Assembly: GCA_017795005.1 (NCBI GenBank)
Contig: CP051242.1
Coordinates: forward strand, 248,001-312,000
Source: Balneolaceae bacterium
Lineage (GTDB): Bacteria > Bacteroidota > Rhodothermia > Balneolales > Balneolaceae
Reading direction: 5' to 3'
DNA length: 64,000 nt
Shown: piece by piece, positions 52,712-61,856 of the stretch
Numbering within the stretch: the stretch's first letter is position 1
Layout: each line of letters opens with the position of its first letter
Made by a program: the position numbers and the translations under genes
Notes under the pieces: generated by a model
The model's input: the letters and a program-made list of their open reading frames with translations, nothing else
The model's database searches: none
What the model was told of the DNA's origin: nothing

Positions 52712-53129
52712 ACTCCAGTGAGCGATTCTCAGAATACTATCACTATCTTTACTTGGGCATCTATTTAGTTCTTGCCATTTTTTCTTATACAAGATTTAAT
52801 TTTGTGGCTCCAAGTGATTATGCAGGTAATTTTTTGGGCGCTCTTGTTTGGCCTGCCTCGATATTAATCTTATGGTTAATTTCTGGTATAGTTCATTATT
52901 GTTCGGATTTATACGTTCTAAACCTTTAATTAAAACCAACCTTGTATTAAGTTTCATCAACATACTTTTTTCGATACTTATTTTATGGGAGAAAATAAAC
53001 GATACTAAAGTTTGGATTTTGTATATCGGAGCATGGTTAGTTTCAATTGCCTTTACTTCTATTTTTTCAATTGTTTCAGCGCTCGTCATAATCATTCGAA
53101 TTAAAAAAAGCGGAGCACTTAATGATTAA
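52708..53129 (+). pseudogene. four-span membrane protein gene, apparently frameshifted
   Basis: The first frame starts with GTG 52708 (overlapping the upstream stop) and gives two spans (YLYLGIYLVLAIFSYTRF, LGALVWPASILILWLISG), then stops at 52929. The second frame, open from before 52872 to 53129, gives two more spans (TNLVLSFINILFSILILW, WILYIGAWLVSIAFTSIF) and a basic end. Joined by one shift near 52890-52925, they make a plausible protein of about 140 residues. Alternatives: two separate small genes (second start ATG 52872) or a sequencing error. No family recognised. Confidence 0.5.
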
Positions 53130-53147
53130 TTACCGAATGTTAACTGT

Positions 53148-53657
53148 ATGAACCCTATTTCCTTCACTACTTATCTCGAAGACAAAAACAAAGTTGGCTA
53201 TTATCACATTGCTGTGCCTAAAGAAGTTGTGGAACAAGTAGGAGGATTTGGAACCCGATTGCTTTGTTCCGTAAATGGAAATGAGCTTATACATTGCGGT
53301 TTAATGGGAAAAGGTGATGGTCGTGGAATGATTATCATCAATACTAAAAACCAAAAAAAGTGGGGGATTTCTCTTGGGGATGAGGTTACAGCTTCCATTC
53401 AATTGGATCATTCAAAGTATGGAATGAAAGTCCCCGAAGAGCTTGAAGCATTGCTTGAACAAGATCGGGAAGGGTTTAAAGTATTTGAAAAAATCACCCC
53501 GGGTCAACAGCGGTATATTATTTCCTATGTAGACGGTGTTAAATCTGTTCAGAAAAGAATAGATCGGGCGATAATGCTAATCAATAATTTGAAAACAATG
53601 CCGGAAGGTCCCTTTGATCACCGACACCTTATGGGAATGCCGCCAAGAGAGGATTAG
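53148..53657 (+). CDS. DUF1905 / YdeI-OmpD-associated domain protein
   Basis: 169 residues. The N-terminal half is DUF1905-like (GYYHIAVPKEVVEQVGGFGT, NGNELIHCGLMGKGDGRGMI). The C-terminal half is the YdeI-type helical domain (ITPGQQRYIISYVDGVKSVQ then RIDRAIMLINNLK). Such fusions are common and YdeI relatives are linked to resistance to cationic peptides, but the molecular role is unknown. Cytoplasmic, no signal. Start 18 bp after the previous frame. Confidence 0.85.
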   Translation: MNPISFTTYLEDKNKVGYYHIAVPKEVVEQVGGFGTRLLCSVNGNELIHCGLMGKGDGRGMIIINTKNQKKWGISLGDEVTASIQLDHSKYGMKVPEELEALLEQDREGFKVFEKITPGQQRYIISYVDGVKSVQKRIDRAIMLINNLKTMPEGPFDHRHLMGMPPRED

Positions 53658-53687
53658 AAATCACTTTTAACTATAAAATCACAAGAA

Positions 53688-53882
53688 ATGAAAAATAAAA
53701 TACTTAGCATAATTGGAATACTCTGGGGAGGAGCAATCGTAATTCGTTGGCTAATTTCAGGGAGCGGTGAAGGAAGTGGTGCTTTTCAAGCAGGGCAGGG
53801 ATTTGCTGCAATTTTTGGAGTTATAATTTTAGGAATAAGCCTTTATAACTTTTTTAAAAAGCCTAAAGACAAAGAAAATTAA
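53688..53882 (+). CDS. small two-span membrane protein
   Basis: 64 residues with two hydrophobic segments (ILSIIGILWGGAIVIRWLIS and FAAIFGVIILGISLYNFF) linked by GSGEGSGAFQAGQG, and a charged tail. A compact hairpin membrane protein of unknown role. It sits 30 bp after the DUF1905 gene and 2 bp before the next gene, so it is probably part of a small operon. Confidence 0.65.
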   Translation: MKNKILSIIGILWGGAIVIRWLISGSGEGSGAFQAGQGFAAIFGVIILGISLYNFFKKPKDKEN

Positions 53883-53884
53883 AC

Positions 53885-54415
53885 GTGCCCTCTTACCAAC
53901 AACTTAGCGAGTTTTTATCCAGGTTTTTCTCAAAACATTTATTGTATAAATACGGGATGAATCTTTCTCCGATGTATCGAAGAACAACGGGAAGAATCCT
54001 GTTTATCTCCGAAGACTTCCGGTTGATCAAAGTTAAAATCCCTCTTTCACTGAAAAACCGGAACTTTGTAAATGTGATGTTTGGGGGGAGCATGTTTTCA
54101 GCCGTCGACCCTTTTCCCATGGTGCAGTTGATAAACCTGATTGGCAAGGATTTCGTGGTTTGGGATAAATCTGCAGAAATCAAATTCAGACGTCCCGGTA
54201 CTGTTGATCTCTATGCTGAATTCACTTATTCCGATGAAGAACTGGCTGAAATTAAACGTCGCATAAAAGAAGACAAAGAAATCGAGTTTAAAAAATCCGT
54301 GCTTCTTACCAATAAATCCGGTGATGTTATTTACTGTAAAGTAATTAAAAACCTCTACATCGCAGACAAAGAATTCTACAGACAAAAAAGGCGATCTAAA
54401 AAGACCGCCTCGTAA
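53885..54415 (+). CDS. DUF4442 (hot-dog/thioesterase-like) protein
   Basis: 176 residues from GTG 53885, 2 bp after the previous stop. The sequence follows DUF4442: YGMNLSPMYRRTTGRILFIS, KVKIPLSLKNRNFVNVMFGG, SMFSAVDPFPMVQLINLIGK and ADKEFYRQKRR. It has the hot-dog fold and is presumed to be an acyl-CoA thioesterase or binder, without proof of substrate. The 3' end of the gene contains the minus-strand terminator of the convergent M14 gene. Confidence 0.85.
   Translation: MPSYQQLSEFLSRFFSKHLLYKYGMNLSPMYRRTTGRILFISEDFRLIKVKIPLSLKNRNFVNVMFGGSMFSAVDPFPMVQLINLIGKDFVVWDKSAEIKFRRPGTVDLYAEFTYSDEELAEIKRRIKEDKEIEFKKSVLLTNKSGDVIYCKVIKNLYIADKEFYRQKRRSKKTAS
54384..54410 (-). terminator. intrinsic terminator of the M14 peptidase gene
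   Basis: On the minus strand: AGGCG-G-TCT, loop TTTT, AGA-T-CGCCT, then six T. It lies inside the end of the convergent DUF4442 gene, 22 bp beyond the peptidase stop. Confidence 0.8.
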
Positions 54416-54431
54416 AATGGTTTTAACCTGG

Positions 54432-57008
54432 TTAGTTGGCAGTACTGCCACTGATTGTCTGACCAAAGAAGACAGCGTTTGCAAATAACTTATTAGTTCC
54501 ATACCAGAATGCGCGGAAGTTTGGATTGTCTGTCATTGTAATCACTCTTCCCCCTCCATATCTGCTCACAACAATTGCCGCTGAACCTTTAATGGTTTCC
54601 AGATTATCATCTGAAATATACCCGGCAGCCAATGGGTCGTCGGTATAATAAACCGGAGTTGAATATCTGTTTTCACCTTTTTCGATAAACGTAGTGCTAT
54701 TCCTGAAAACAGTGATTTCATCATCATTAAAGCCATATCCTAATGGATGTGTTAAATCTATTTTGGCATTAAAAATAGTTCCGCCAATGAATCTCGCTCC
54801 GGAATCCATGCTTTGTTTAACGTAAGGTCTTGGCCCTTCTTCTTCGTCACTTTCGATGCGGTCTTTATATTCGATGTCTGCCAGTTCTTGTTGACGGGTC
54901 CAGTTAATTGCTGATTTATACGCAATTAACACGCCCCCATTGCGAACCCAGCTCTTAATGCTGTTTGTCTCTCCCTCAGATAAGTTGTACCAGCCATTAG
55001 CCATAACTAATACATTGTAACGACTCAAGTCTGCTCCGCCCAAATCATCCGTATCAATAATTGAAAGAGGCATGTGATAACGCTGATCAAATAAATGCCA
55101 CGCCTCACCTACTTCATAAGAGCTGGTTCCGTCTCCTCCCAAAATTGCTACACTAGGTTTCTCAAGGATCTCGAAGTTGTTACTACCAAGGTCAATACCG
55201 GAAGTGGAAAGCCCGCTGGAAATCGCATAGACTTTTATTCCGTCTTCTTGTGCAATAGTCTGAACGAGTTCATGCACTTTATTTTGATCGTCCTGAACTC
55301 CCAGTGGAATTAAGATCGTGCCATAATCAAAGTTTTTCTGACCTTCCTGAGTTACAGAAGAAAAAGGCAGAGAAGCTACTTTCGTTCTTACTCCCGCGCT
55401 TTGTAGTCTGTATAATGCTCTTGGGCTATAATATTCGTCCCACTCGAAGGCATATGCATAACTGGATCTGTTACCGACAACCATTCCATTAGATTTCATT
55501 TCTCCATTGAACCTGTCGCCCAATACATTGTTATTGAATTCACGGAATCCTAATTCAGCAAAAGGAAGGTTGAAGGCATATGGCATAGTCCAGGCGGATA
55601 CATCGTAAAAAAGACTATCCGTAAACTCGGTTCTTCGTTCGAATATCGCCGTAATCAATTTGTACTGTGGTTGATTGGTGGGAACTATGTATGCCTTTCC
55701 TGCTTCAAAATTTTCTCCATCAGCAGAAATATTACTTCCTAATTCATATACCTGAATGTCATGACGGTTTATCATTTCAGCAAGATGATAGGTTCTTGCC
55801 TGATCGGCGCTTTCACCAAATACGTATGCTTTTATTGACGCTCTTTCGGCTTCATTCATTGCTTCCTGATAAAACAGCCTTTGATGCTCAAGAAGTTCTT
55901 CCCGTAGATCGTACGCTGCTTTCAGTGTAGAATGTGAAGCAGTAACCTGATTACGAATAGTAAAAGGAAATTCTAAAACCCCATGAACGGTTTCCTGTGC
56001 ATGCCCTCTGGAACTTGCCTGCTCAAATAAAATTCCTATCGCTCCCTGAACATCCGGATAGGTTGAGCCTTTTCCATAGTAAAAGTCATCAAAACTTTCT
56101 TTTGAATAATACAATGATTGAATCTTATCTAATTCGTCGGCATGATATTCTGCAATGTTAGCCGTTAAATCCTGGTTTCTTTGTGGAGTTAGCGGGTTTG
56201 TTCTGCTAGGAATTCCTGGCTGAAAGAAGAAGGTTGAGTTACTTCCCATTTCATGGTGATCTGTCAGAATATTTGGTTTCCACTCATGAAACCAAGCTAT
56301 TCTGCCTTTGCTTTCAGGATGTTGAGCCAAAAGCCAGTCCCGGTTTAAATCAAACCAATAGTGATTCGTTCTTCCTCCCGGCCATACTTCGCTGTATTCT
56401 CTGCTTCCGGGATCAGTAACCAGAACGTTTTTACTTTTATGTGTATTTGCCCAATGCGCAAACCGATTTATCCCATCTGGGTTCATTCCTGGGTCAACTA
56501 ATACTACAACTTTGCTTAATAGTTCTTCAACGTCTCTTCCTTCCGCTGCCGCAAGATGATATACTACGGCAAGTGATGCATTGGATCCACTGGGTTCATT
56601 TCCGTGTACGCTGTAACCTAATTGTACAACCACCGGCATTTCTGAAATATCCAGGTCAGAGGAAACGGAAGGATCCGTAAGTTTTACATGGTTTTCTCTG
56701 ATCTCATCTATCTTGCTATGGTTTTCTGTTGAAGTTATCACTAAAGACAGGAGTTGACGGTTTTCATAGCTTCGGGCATATTCAGTAATAGTTATCCGAT
56801 CTGACGCCTCAGCAACTGCGTGCATATATTGAACTAACTGATCATGGCGCACATGCCATTCTCCAAGCTCAGCGCCTAAAACATCTTTAGGAGTTGGTAT
56901 GTCTTCATTATAAGTTACCCCCTCTTTTAAGAAATAGTCGAGTGTAGTTTGACTTACTACACTTTCAGAAATAAACAGTAGAGCAAAAACGAATAATATT
57001 TTTTTCAT
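54432..57008 (-). CDS. secreted M14-family zinc carboxypeptidase
   Basis: 858 residues. Signal peptide 1-19 (ILFVFALLFISESVVSQ). The M14 domain (about 40-400) has the zinc motif HGNEPSGSNASL (HxxE), the VDPGMNPDGINRFAHW stretch, DLNRDWLLAQHPES and a second His at DHHEMGS; the catalytic Glu should be in the GILFEQASSRGH part. A long C-terminal half (about 430-858) includes a glutamine-amidotransferase-like region (YNVLVMANGWYNLSEGE). Similar large proteins are common in Bacteroidota and are probably exported peptidases that feed on proteins. It has its own terminator and stands alone. Confidence 0.92.
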   Translation of the reverse strand: MKKILFVFALLFISESVVSQTTLDYFLKEGVTYNEDIPTPKDVLGAELGEWHVRHDQLVQYMHAVAEASDRITITEYARSYENRQLLSLVITSTENHSKIDEIRENHVKLTDPSVSSDLDISEMPVVVQLGYSVHGNEPSGSNASLAVVYHLAAAEGRDVEELLSKVVVLVDPGMNPDGINRFAHWANTHKSKNVLVTDPGSREYSEVWPGGRTNHYWFDLNRDWLLAQHPESKGRIAWFHEWKPNILTDHHEMGSNSTFFFQPGIPSRTNPLTPQRNQDLTANIAEYHADELDKIQSLYYSKESFDDFYYGKGSTYPDVQGAIGILFEQASSRGHAQETVHGVLEFPFTIRNQVTASHSTLKAAYDLREELLEHQRLFYQEAMNEAERASIKAYVFGESADQARTYHLAEMINRHDIQVYELGSNISADGENFEAGKAYIVPTNQPQYKLITAIFERRTEFTDSLFYDVSAWTMPYAFNLPFAELGFREFNNNVLGDRFNGEMKSNGMVVGNRSSYAYAFEWDEYYSPRALYRLQSAGVRTKVASLPFSSVTQEGQKNFDYGTILIPLGVQDDQNKVHELVQTIAQEDGIKVYAISSGLSTSGIDLGSNNFEILEKPSVAILGGDGTSSYEVGEAWHLFDQRYHMPLSIIDTDDLGGADLSRYNVLVMANGWYNLSEGETNSIKSWVRNGGVLIAYKSAINWTRQQELADIEYKDRIESDEEEGPRPYVKQSMDSGARFIGGTIFNAKIDLTHPLGYGFNDDEITVFRNSTTFIEKGENRYSTPVYYTDDPLAAGYISDDNLETIKGSAAIVVSRYGGGRVITMTDNPNFRAFWYGTNKLFANAVFFGQTISGSTAN

Positions 57009-57161
57009 TGTGGTATGTATTAATCCCTGGATTTTGTGCCTAATAGTACTCCACCAAATTGAAAAAAGCTGAAAAAGGTTTCCTTATCCTCAGCATGAAC
57101 TCATTTTTATGATTAGCAAAAAAATTTGTACTCTTTGCCAACCTAACCGCGAGTAAAGCTT

Positions 57162-58430
57162 ATGAGTGAAAGTAAGAGTTCAACTAAATCTACCCTGAGA
57201 TACGCTCTTGGTCCCGGCTTAATTTTAGCCGCCGCTGCTATTGGCGTTTCACATCTTGTACAGTCAACTCGAGCTGGTGCAGAATTCGGTTTTATGTTGA
57301 TTTGGGCTGTTGTACTTGCAAATATTTCGAAGTACCCTTTCCTGGAATTTGGACCCAGATATACAATAGCAACCAATGAAAGCCTTATAAGAGGCTATCA
57401 AAAATTGGGTAAATGGGCACTGTGGACGTTTGGAGGGTTTACCGTAATTACTATGTGTATCGTTCAGGCGGCCGTTACTATTGTTACCGCGAGCCTTGCA
57501 GCAGAACTCACAGGAATTGAATTATCGCCCTTACTCTGGAGCGTGATCATTCTGGTTATTTGCTTTTTAATCTTAAGCAGAGGCCAATATTCTGCGCTTG
57601 ATGGGGCTATAAAAATTATTATTGTAGTACTTTCTGTTTCAACCGTGATCGCACTTATCGTTGCCGCCACAAGCTCTTCTGGAATAACCCGACCAGAGGC
57701 CCCTAGTGTTTGGAATGAACAAGGGATATTATTTCTGATAGCACTAATGGGATGGATGCCTATTTTAATCGATGCTTCGGCATGGCACTCTTTATGGATT
57801 CTTGAACGAATTAAACAAACCAAACATACCCCAACTCTCAGAGAGAGTTTAACCGATTTCAATATCGGATATATTGGCGCCGGAGTGATGGCCGTTGCTT
57901 TTCTTTCTTTAGGAGCATTAGTGATGTTTGGTGCTAATATGGATTTCGCTTCCAGCGGCTCTGCTTTTGCAAATCAGTTGGTGAGCATGTACACCTCAAC
58001 CCTTGGCGATTGGACCTACTGGATAATAATCATTTGCGCATTCACCGCTATGTTCAGTACCACACTTACCGTAACTGATGGATATCCGCGTGCCTGCGCT
58101 CATTTATTTAATCTGAATTTGGAAGATGAAGCAAAAGCCCCGGTTTACAAAAGTTATAAAGGACTTCTTTTTATGATCTCTGTTCTTTCAGTTGGAGTAC
58201 TCTATCTGGCGGGAAGCCGGTTCATCTTTATGGTAGATCTGGCAACTACAATTTCTTTCTTAACCGCCCCTGTTTTTGCTTTCATAAATTATAAACTGAT
58301 TTTTTCAAAGCATTTTCCTGAAAACCAACAACCTCCCGCTTGGTTAAAATATTTATGCTGGTTTGGAATGGTATTTATTACCGGATTTGCACTGCTTTTT
58401 CTGTATTCAAAATTATTCGGATTTAACTAA
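57162..58430 (+). CDS. Nramp-related metal transporter with altered motifs
   Basis: 422 residues and about 11 membrane spans, normal for Nramp. The first span starts GPGLILAAAAIGVSHLVQST (about 17-36), where classic members have DPGN. Span 6 has ALMGWMPILIDASAWHSLW, where classic members have MPH. The fold and the GPG start fit the family, but the metal-binding motifs are changed, as in divergent bacterial groups. The transported ion may differ from Mn2+/Fe2+. Alone in its unit, with PAQR 27 bp downstream. Confidence 0.88.
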   Translation: MSESKSSTKSTLRYALGPGLILAAAAIGVSHLVQSTRAGAEFGFMLIWAVVLANISKYPFLEFGPRYTIATNESLIRGYQKLGKWALWTFGGFTVITMCIVQAAVTIVTASLAAELTGIELSPLLWSVIILVICFLILSRGQYSALDGAIKIIIVVLSVSTVIALIVAATSSSGITRPEAPSVWNEQGILFLIALMGWMPILIDASAWHSLWILERIKQTKHTPTLRESLTDFNIGYIGAGVMAVAFLSLGALVMFGANMDFASSGSAFANQLVSMYTSTLGDWTYWIIIICAFTAMFSTTLTVTDGYPRACAHLFNLNLEDEAKAPVYKSYKGLLFMISVLSVGVLYLAGSRFIFMVDLATTISFLTAPVFAFINYKLIFSKHFPENQQPPAWLKYLCWFGMVFITGFALLFLYSKLFGFN

Positions 58431-58457
58431 TTTTGAGGCACATAAATCTGAGGTCTA

Positions 58458-59117
58458 TTGAGTAAATATATTTTTCCGGTTCGAGAGCCATTTAACTCCT
58501 ATTCGCATTTGGTTGGGGCAATTATAGCCGTATTCTGGACAGTTCTTCTGCTAATTAATGCAGCTGAAAGCCCTGTTAGTTATAAAGCATCTTTCATTAT
58601 TTATGGGATCTCTGTTTTCCTGATGTTCTTCTCAAGCGCTATTTATCATACCATTAATGTTTCATTTAAAACCGAGGAGTTATTCCGGCTCTTTGATCAT
58701 ATCATGATTTATGTTGTGATTGCAGGAAGTTATACACCAATTTGTGTAATTGTACTGGATGGTGGTTGGCGATTAGGCATGCTGCTTGGGATCTGGTTAT
58801 TCGCTCTTGCCGGAGTTTTCAAAAAAATCTTCTGGCTCAACGCTCCAAGATGGTTTTCAACTGCTTTATATTTGTTGATGGGTTGGGTTGCGGTAATCAT
58901 ATTTCCACAAATGTGGGAGCTTTTGCCAAAGATGTTTTCTTACTGGATTGTTATAGGTGGTTTATTCTATTCATTCGGCGCTGTGATTTATGCAATTGAA
59001 AAACCTAATCCTAAACCTCCTCATTTCGGGTTTCATGAAATCTGGCATTTATTTGTTTTGGGCGGTGCTTTTTCGCATTTCTGGGCTATCTATAAATATT
59101 TACCTGCTTATTCATAA
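58458..59117 (+). CDS. hemolysin III / PAQR family membrane protein
   Basis: 219 residues from TTG 58458. The seven-span PAQR layout is visible: REPFNSYSHLVGAIIAVFWT, FFSSAIYHTINVSFKTEELF, RLFDHIMIYVVIAGSYTPIC, and the end GFHEIWHLFVLGGAFSHFWA. The conserved Ser, Asp and three His (SAIYH, DH, HEIWHLF) of the zinc hydrolase-like site are all present. YqfA-type proteins influence membrane energetics; activity is unknown. Lies 27 bp after the Nramp-like gene and may be co-transcribed. Confidence 0.92.
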   Translation: MSKYIFPVREPFNSYSHLVGAIIAVFWTVLLLINAAESPVSYKASFIIYGISVFLMFFSSAIYHTINVSFKTEELFRLFDHIMIYVVIAGSYTPICVIVLDGGWRLGMLLGIWLFALAGVFKKIFWLNAPRWFSTALYLLMGWVAVIIFPQMWELLPKMFSYWIVIGGLFYSFGAVIYAIEKPNPKPPHFGFHEIWHLFVLGGAFSHFWAIYKYLPAYS

Positions 59118-59181
59118 TTCGATTACCGATATTGGCTGAACCAATATATATTGCCATCTTTAAATTTCTACGTAACTATTT

Positions 59182-59757
59182 ATGGTTTTTGGTCAAAACA
59201 AGCTTTGTATTGCGTTAATTCTTGCCACTGTTTTTTTCTCCGGTATTAGTTGTCAGCAAGAACGAACCGGACCACAAAATGCCCCAGCAGGGAATAGAAA
59301 AAGCCCAATAGCTATTTCTTCTATAAAACATGGGGGTATCTATATAAAGGTTGTATATGGACAACCTTACAGAAATGGCCGGGCTATTTTTGGAGACCAC
59401 GAGCCATACGGTCAGGTTTGGAGAACGGGCGCAAACGAAGCCACAGAAATCACCATTACAGAGCCTGTTCTAATGGGTGGGGAAGTTGTCGATGCCGGCA
59501 CCTATGCATTATTTACCATTCCTGAAGAAGATAAATGGACGATCATTTTGAATAATGATTTAGGGCAATGGGGGGCTTTTACCTATTCTGAAGATCGGGA
59601 TTATCTCCGCTTTGATGTACCGGTAATTAATCTTGAGACCCCTGCAGAAGCTTTTTCCATTGAGTTTTCTGAAGTAAACCTTTCTCTTACCACAATGACT
59701 ATGACCTGGGATATGGTAAAAGTAGAAGTTCCTATTCGTTTTTATGAAAATGGCTAA
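59182..59757 (+). CDS. DUF2911 lipoprotein
   Basis: 191 residues. A lipoprotein signal with lipobox GISC (Cys24). Mature part shows the DUF2911 pattern: IYIKVVYGQPYRNGRAIFGD, EPYGQVWRTGANEATEITIT, GTYALFTIPEEDKWTIILNN, and QWGAFTYSEDRDYLRFDVPV. These are small secreted beta proteins widespread in Bacteroidota and Balneolota, of unknown function. The AraC-type gene follows 9 bp later, suggesting one operon. Confidence 0.9.
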   Translation: MVFGQNKLCIALILATVFFSGISCQQERTGPQNAPAGNRKSPIAISSIKHGGIYIKVVYGQPYRNGRAIFGDHEPYGQVWRTGANEATEITITEPVLMGGEVVDAGTYALFTIPEEDKWTIILNNDLGQWGAFTYSEDRDYLRFDVPVINLETPAEAFSIEFSEVNLSLTTMTMTWDMVKVEVPIRFYENG

Positions 59758-59766
59758 GCTTTACCT

Positions 59767-60597
59767 ATGATTTTTGAAATGCCTCGGCCATCCGCTTCTC
59801 ATGATAAGTATGTGGAGTGTTTTATTTATTTTAAAGGATATATGCCCCAACATTCAATAGAGCGAGTCGTCCCTGATGGGCATGTTTATTTAATTTTTGA
59901 GCTGGATAACCTTCCTCGATACACTTATATCAATGATTCTCTGAAACCGGATCGAACATTTACCAAGTGTTGGTTTTCTGGGCTTCAGAAGAATTATATA
60001 AGTATTTCCGCTTTACCGGATTCTGAGATGTTTGTAATCAAATTTAAACCGGGAGAGGCAATACCTTACCTGCATACAACACTTGATGAAGTAAGTAATT
60101 CCGTTATCCCTGCCGAACAAATTTTGGGAGAGGCGGTTTTTGAATTACGGGAGAAACTTTTCAATACAAATACACCAAAAGAAAAATTTGATCTTGCCAA
60201 TCAGTTTCTTACAGACCTTTTTTATTCTGATTTTCAACCTCATGAAAGCGTCTACAAAGCCATTGAACGCTTGCAGTGTGATCCCGAGTTTTTTGATACA
60301 ACTATGATGCAAATCATTGAAGAATCCGGTTTCTCTAAAAAACATTTTATCGATCTATTCAAAAAATCTGTCGGCGTTACTCCAAAGTACTTTCAGCGGA
60401 TACTTCGCTTTAACTGTATCATACCTAAAGTTCAGCAGGAACAAGAAATTTCCTGGCCACAAATTAGTGCGGAATGTGGCTTTTATGATCAGGCGCACTT
60501 TATTCGAGAGTTCAGACAGTTTTCAGGATATAATCCTGAGTCATTCTTAACTGAGCAAAGAGGGCATGGAGAAGTTAATTTCTTCCCTATACAATAA
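59767..60597 (+). CDS. AraC-family transcriptional regulator
   Basis: 276 residues. N-terminal 150 residues match the DUF6597-type sensor domain (VVPDGHVYLIFELDN, GLQKNYISISALPDSEMFVI). The C-terminal double HTH of AraC type (about 175-262) shows MQIIEESGFSKKHFIDLFKK, VGVTPKYFQRILRF and AECGFYDQAHFIREFRQFSG. The presumed ligand is unknown. Placed 9 bp after the DUF2911 gene. Confidence 0.92.
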   Translation: MIFEMPRPSASHDKYVECFIYFKGYMPQHSIERVVPDGHVYLIFELDNLPRYTYINDSLKPDRTFTKCWFSGLQKNYISISALPDSEMFVIKFKPGEAIPYLHTTLDEVSNSVIPAEQILGEAVFELREKLFNTNTPKEKFDLANQFLTDLFYSDFQPHESVYKAIERLQCDPEFFDTTMMQIIEESGFSKKHFIDLFKKSVGVTPKYFQRILRFNCIIPKVQQEQEISWPQISAECGFYDQAHFIREFRQFSGYNPESFLTEQRGHGEVNFFPIQ

Positions 60598-60670
60598 AGG
60601 GTAACTTTTTTACAATACTTCTTTATTCAGATCACTTAGGTTCTTTAAAATTTTAATTCAAATAGACATC

Positions 60671-61204
60671 ATGGAAAAAGGACTCCTTGAAAAAACCGGT
60701 AAAGCTCTTGAAGAGTGGGTAGGCATTGTAAAAGAACAAAACTTTGAGAAACATGGACAAATCATAAAGTTTCTTAAAGAAGAACACGGGTTCACGCACG
60801 GTTTTGCAAATTTCGTTGCCCATAAAGCCCGGGAATCCGACGCCGCTTCTTTTGATGCTGATGATCTGGTTACAAGTCAATATTCCAAAGGAAAAGAGCA
60901 TCTGAAGCCTATTTATGAAAAAATACTCGGAATAGTTAAAGACTTTGGTTCAGATGTAGAAATTGCTCCAAAGAAATCTAGTGTAAGCCTGAGAAGAAAG
61001 CGTCAGTTTGCTCTTATTCAGCCTTCTACAAAAACCAGAATCGATCTTGGCCTGAAACTTAATGATGCTGTGTTAACAAATCGCCTTGAGAATTCGGGAC
61101 CATTTGGTTCCATGTGCACTAACAGAGTTCAACTTACAGAACTTTCCCAGGTTGATGATGAACTTATTGGTTGGCTAAAAACTGCCTATGAACAAGCGGG
61201 CTAG
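60671..61204 (+). CDS. DUF4287/DUF5655 domain protein
   Basis: 177 residues. DUF4287 (about 5-70: KTGKALEEWVGIVKEQNFEK then EHGFTHGFANFVAHKAR) is followed by DUF5655 (about 85-175: HLKPIYEKILGIVKDFGSDV, SVSLRRKRQFALIQPSTKTR). The combination is common and is thought to be a helical binding module, perhaps for nucleic acid or sugar. Cytoplasmic. Its TAG overlaps the convergent AtuA-related stop. Confidence 0.9.
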   Translation: MEKGLLEKTGKALEEWVGIVKEQNFEKHGQIIKFLKEEHGFTHGFANFVAHKARESDAASFDADDLVTSQYSKGKEHLKPIYEKILGIVKDFGSDVEIAPKKSSVSLRRKRQFALIQPSTKTRIDLGLKLNDAVLTNRLENSGPFGSMCTNRVQLTELSQVDDELIGWLKTAYEQAG

Positions 61205-61557
61205 TTAGTTTCTACTAATTTGAGTAGCTCTTCGGGAACATCTATATCCATACGGAGAACCTGTGAGGCATGGGTTTTCCCCTGCGCATCAAGCTTTAGA
61301 GAAACCGTGCCTCCTCCCCCTAAACTTTCATACAAAATGAAATTAAGAGCACCGATATTGGGAAGCTCATATCGTTCTACTTTTCCTTTGCACACATTTT
61401 TCATGTGTTCTTTTACTGCTTCAGAGGTAAGTTTTTCCTTTAGAAAAGGGTAGATTTCCGGGTGCCGGGCGATAATACCGACGTTGCTTCCGTTTCCTTT
61501 GTCACCGCTTCTTCCGTGGGCTATTTTTAATAATTTTACTACAGGCATAATCTCCAA
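61201..61557 (-). CDS. AtuA-related small protein
   Basis: 118 residues, full length for the small subunit that accompanies AtuA-type enzymes: LLKIAHGRSGDKGNGSNVGI, AVKEHMKNVCKGKVERYELP, NIGALNFILYESLGGGGTVS. It is thought to form part of terpene or acyl degradation enzymes. The large AtuA subunit is not in the window, so the gene is separated or the partner lies elsewhere. Convergent with the DUF4287 gene, with a 4-bp overlap of stops. Confidence 0.88.
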   Translation of the reverse strand: MEIMPVVKLLKIAHGRSGDKGNGSNVGIIARHPEIYPFLKEKLTSEAVKEHMKNVCKGKVERYELPNIGALNFILYESLGGGGTVSLKLDAQGKTHASQVLRMDIDVPEELLKLVETN

Positions 61558-61619
61558 CTGTTTTAAGAAAGATACTTTTTTATTGGGATGGATTACAATT
61601 AGATACTACTTTCCGTTGT

Positions 61620-61856
61620 ATGTATGATTCTACATTTTTAATAAAACTGGTACAGGCCCGAATGCCTTTCGGAAAATATGAGGGACGCTTTATTACAGAC
61701 TTGCCCGTTCATTATCTGGAATGGTTTAACAGAGAAGGATTTCCAAATGGCGACCTTGGTCAATATCTTTCTACTATGTATGAAGTAAAGATGAATGGGA
61801 TAGATAAAATACTGGATCCAATTAAACTGGAATTTCGAAGGAAAAGGTGCCCATGA
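61620..61856 (+). CDS. DUF3820 protein
   Basis: 78 residues. The DUF3820 signature is clear: QARMPFGKYEGRFITDLPVH then YLEWFNREGFPNGDLGQYL. Widespread small protein, described as a quorum-sensing-regulated virulence factor in Pseudomonas but with unknown biochemical role. The stop overlaps the ATG of the channel gene (ATGA), so translation is coupled. Confidence 0.9.
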   Translation: MYDSTFLIKLVQARMPFGKYEGRFITDLPVHYLEWFNREGFPNGDLGQYLSTMYEVKMNGIDKILDPIKLEFRRKRCP

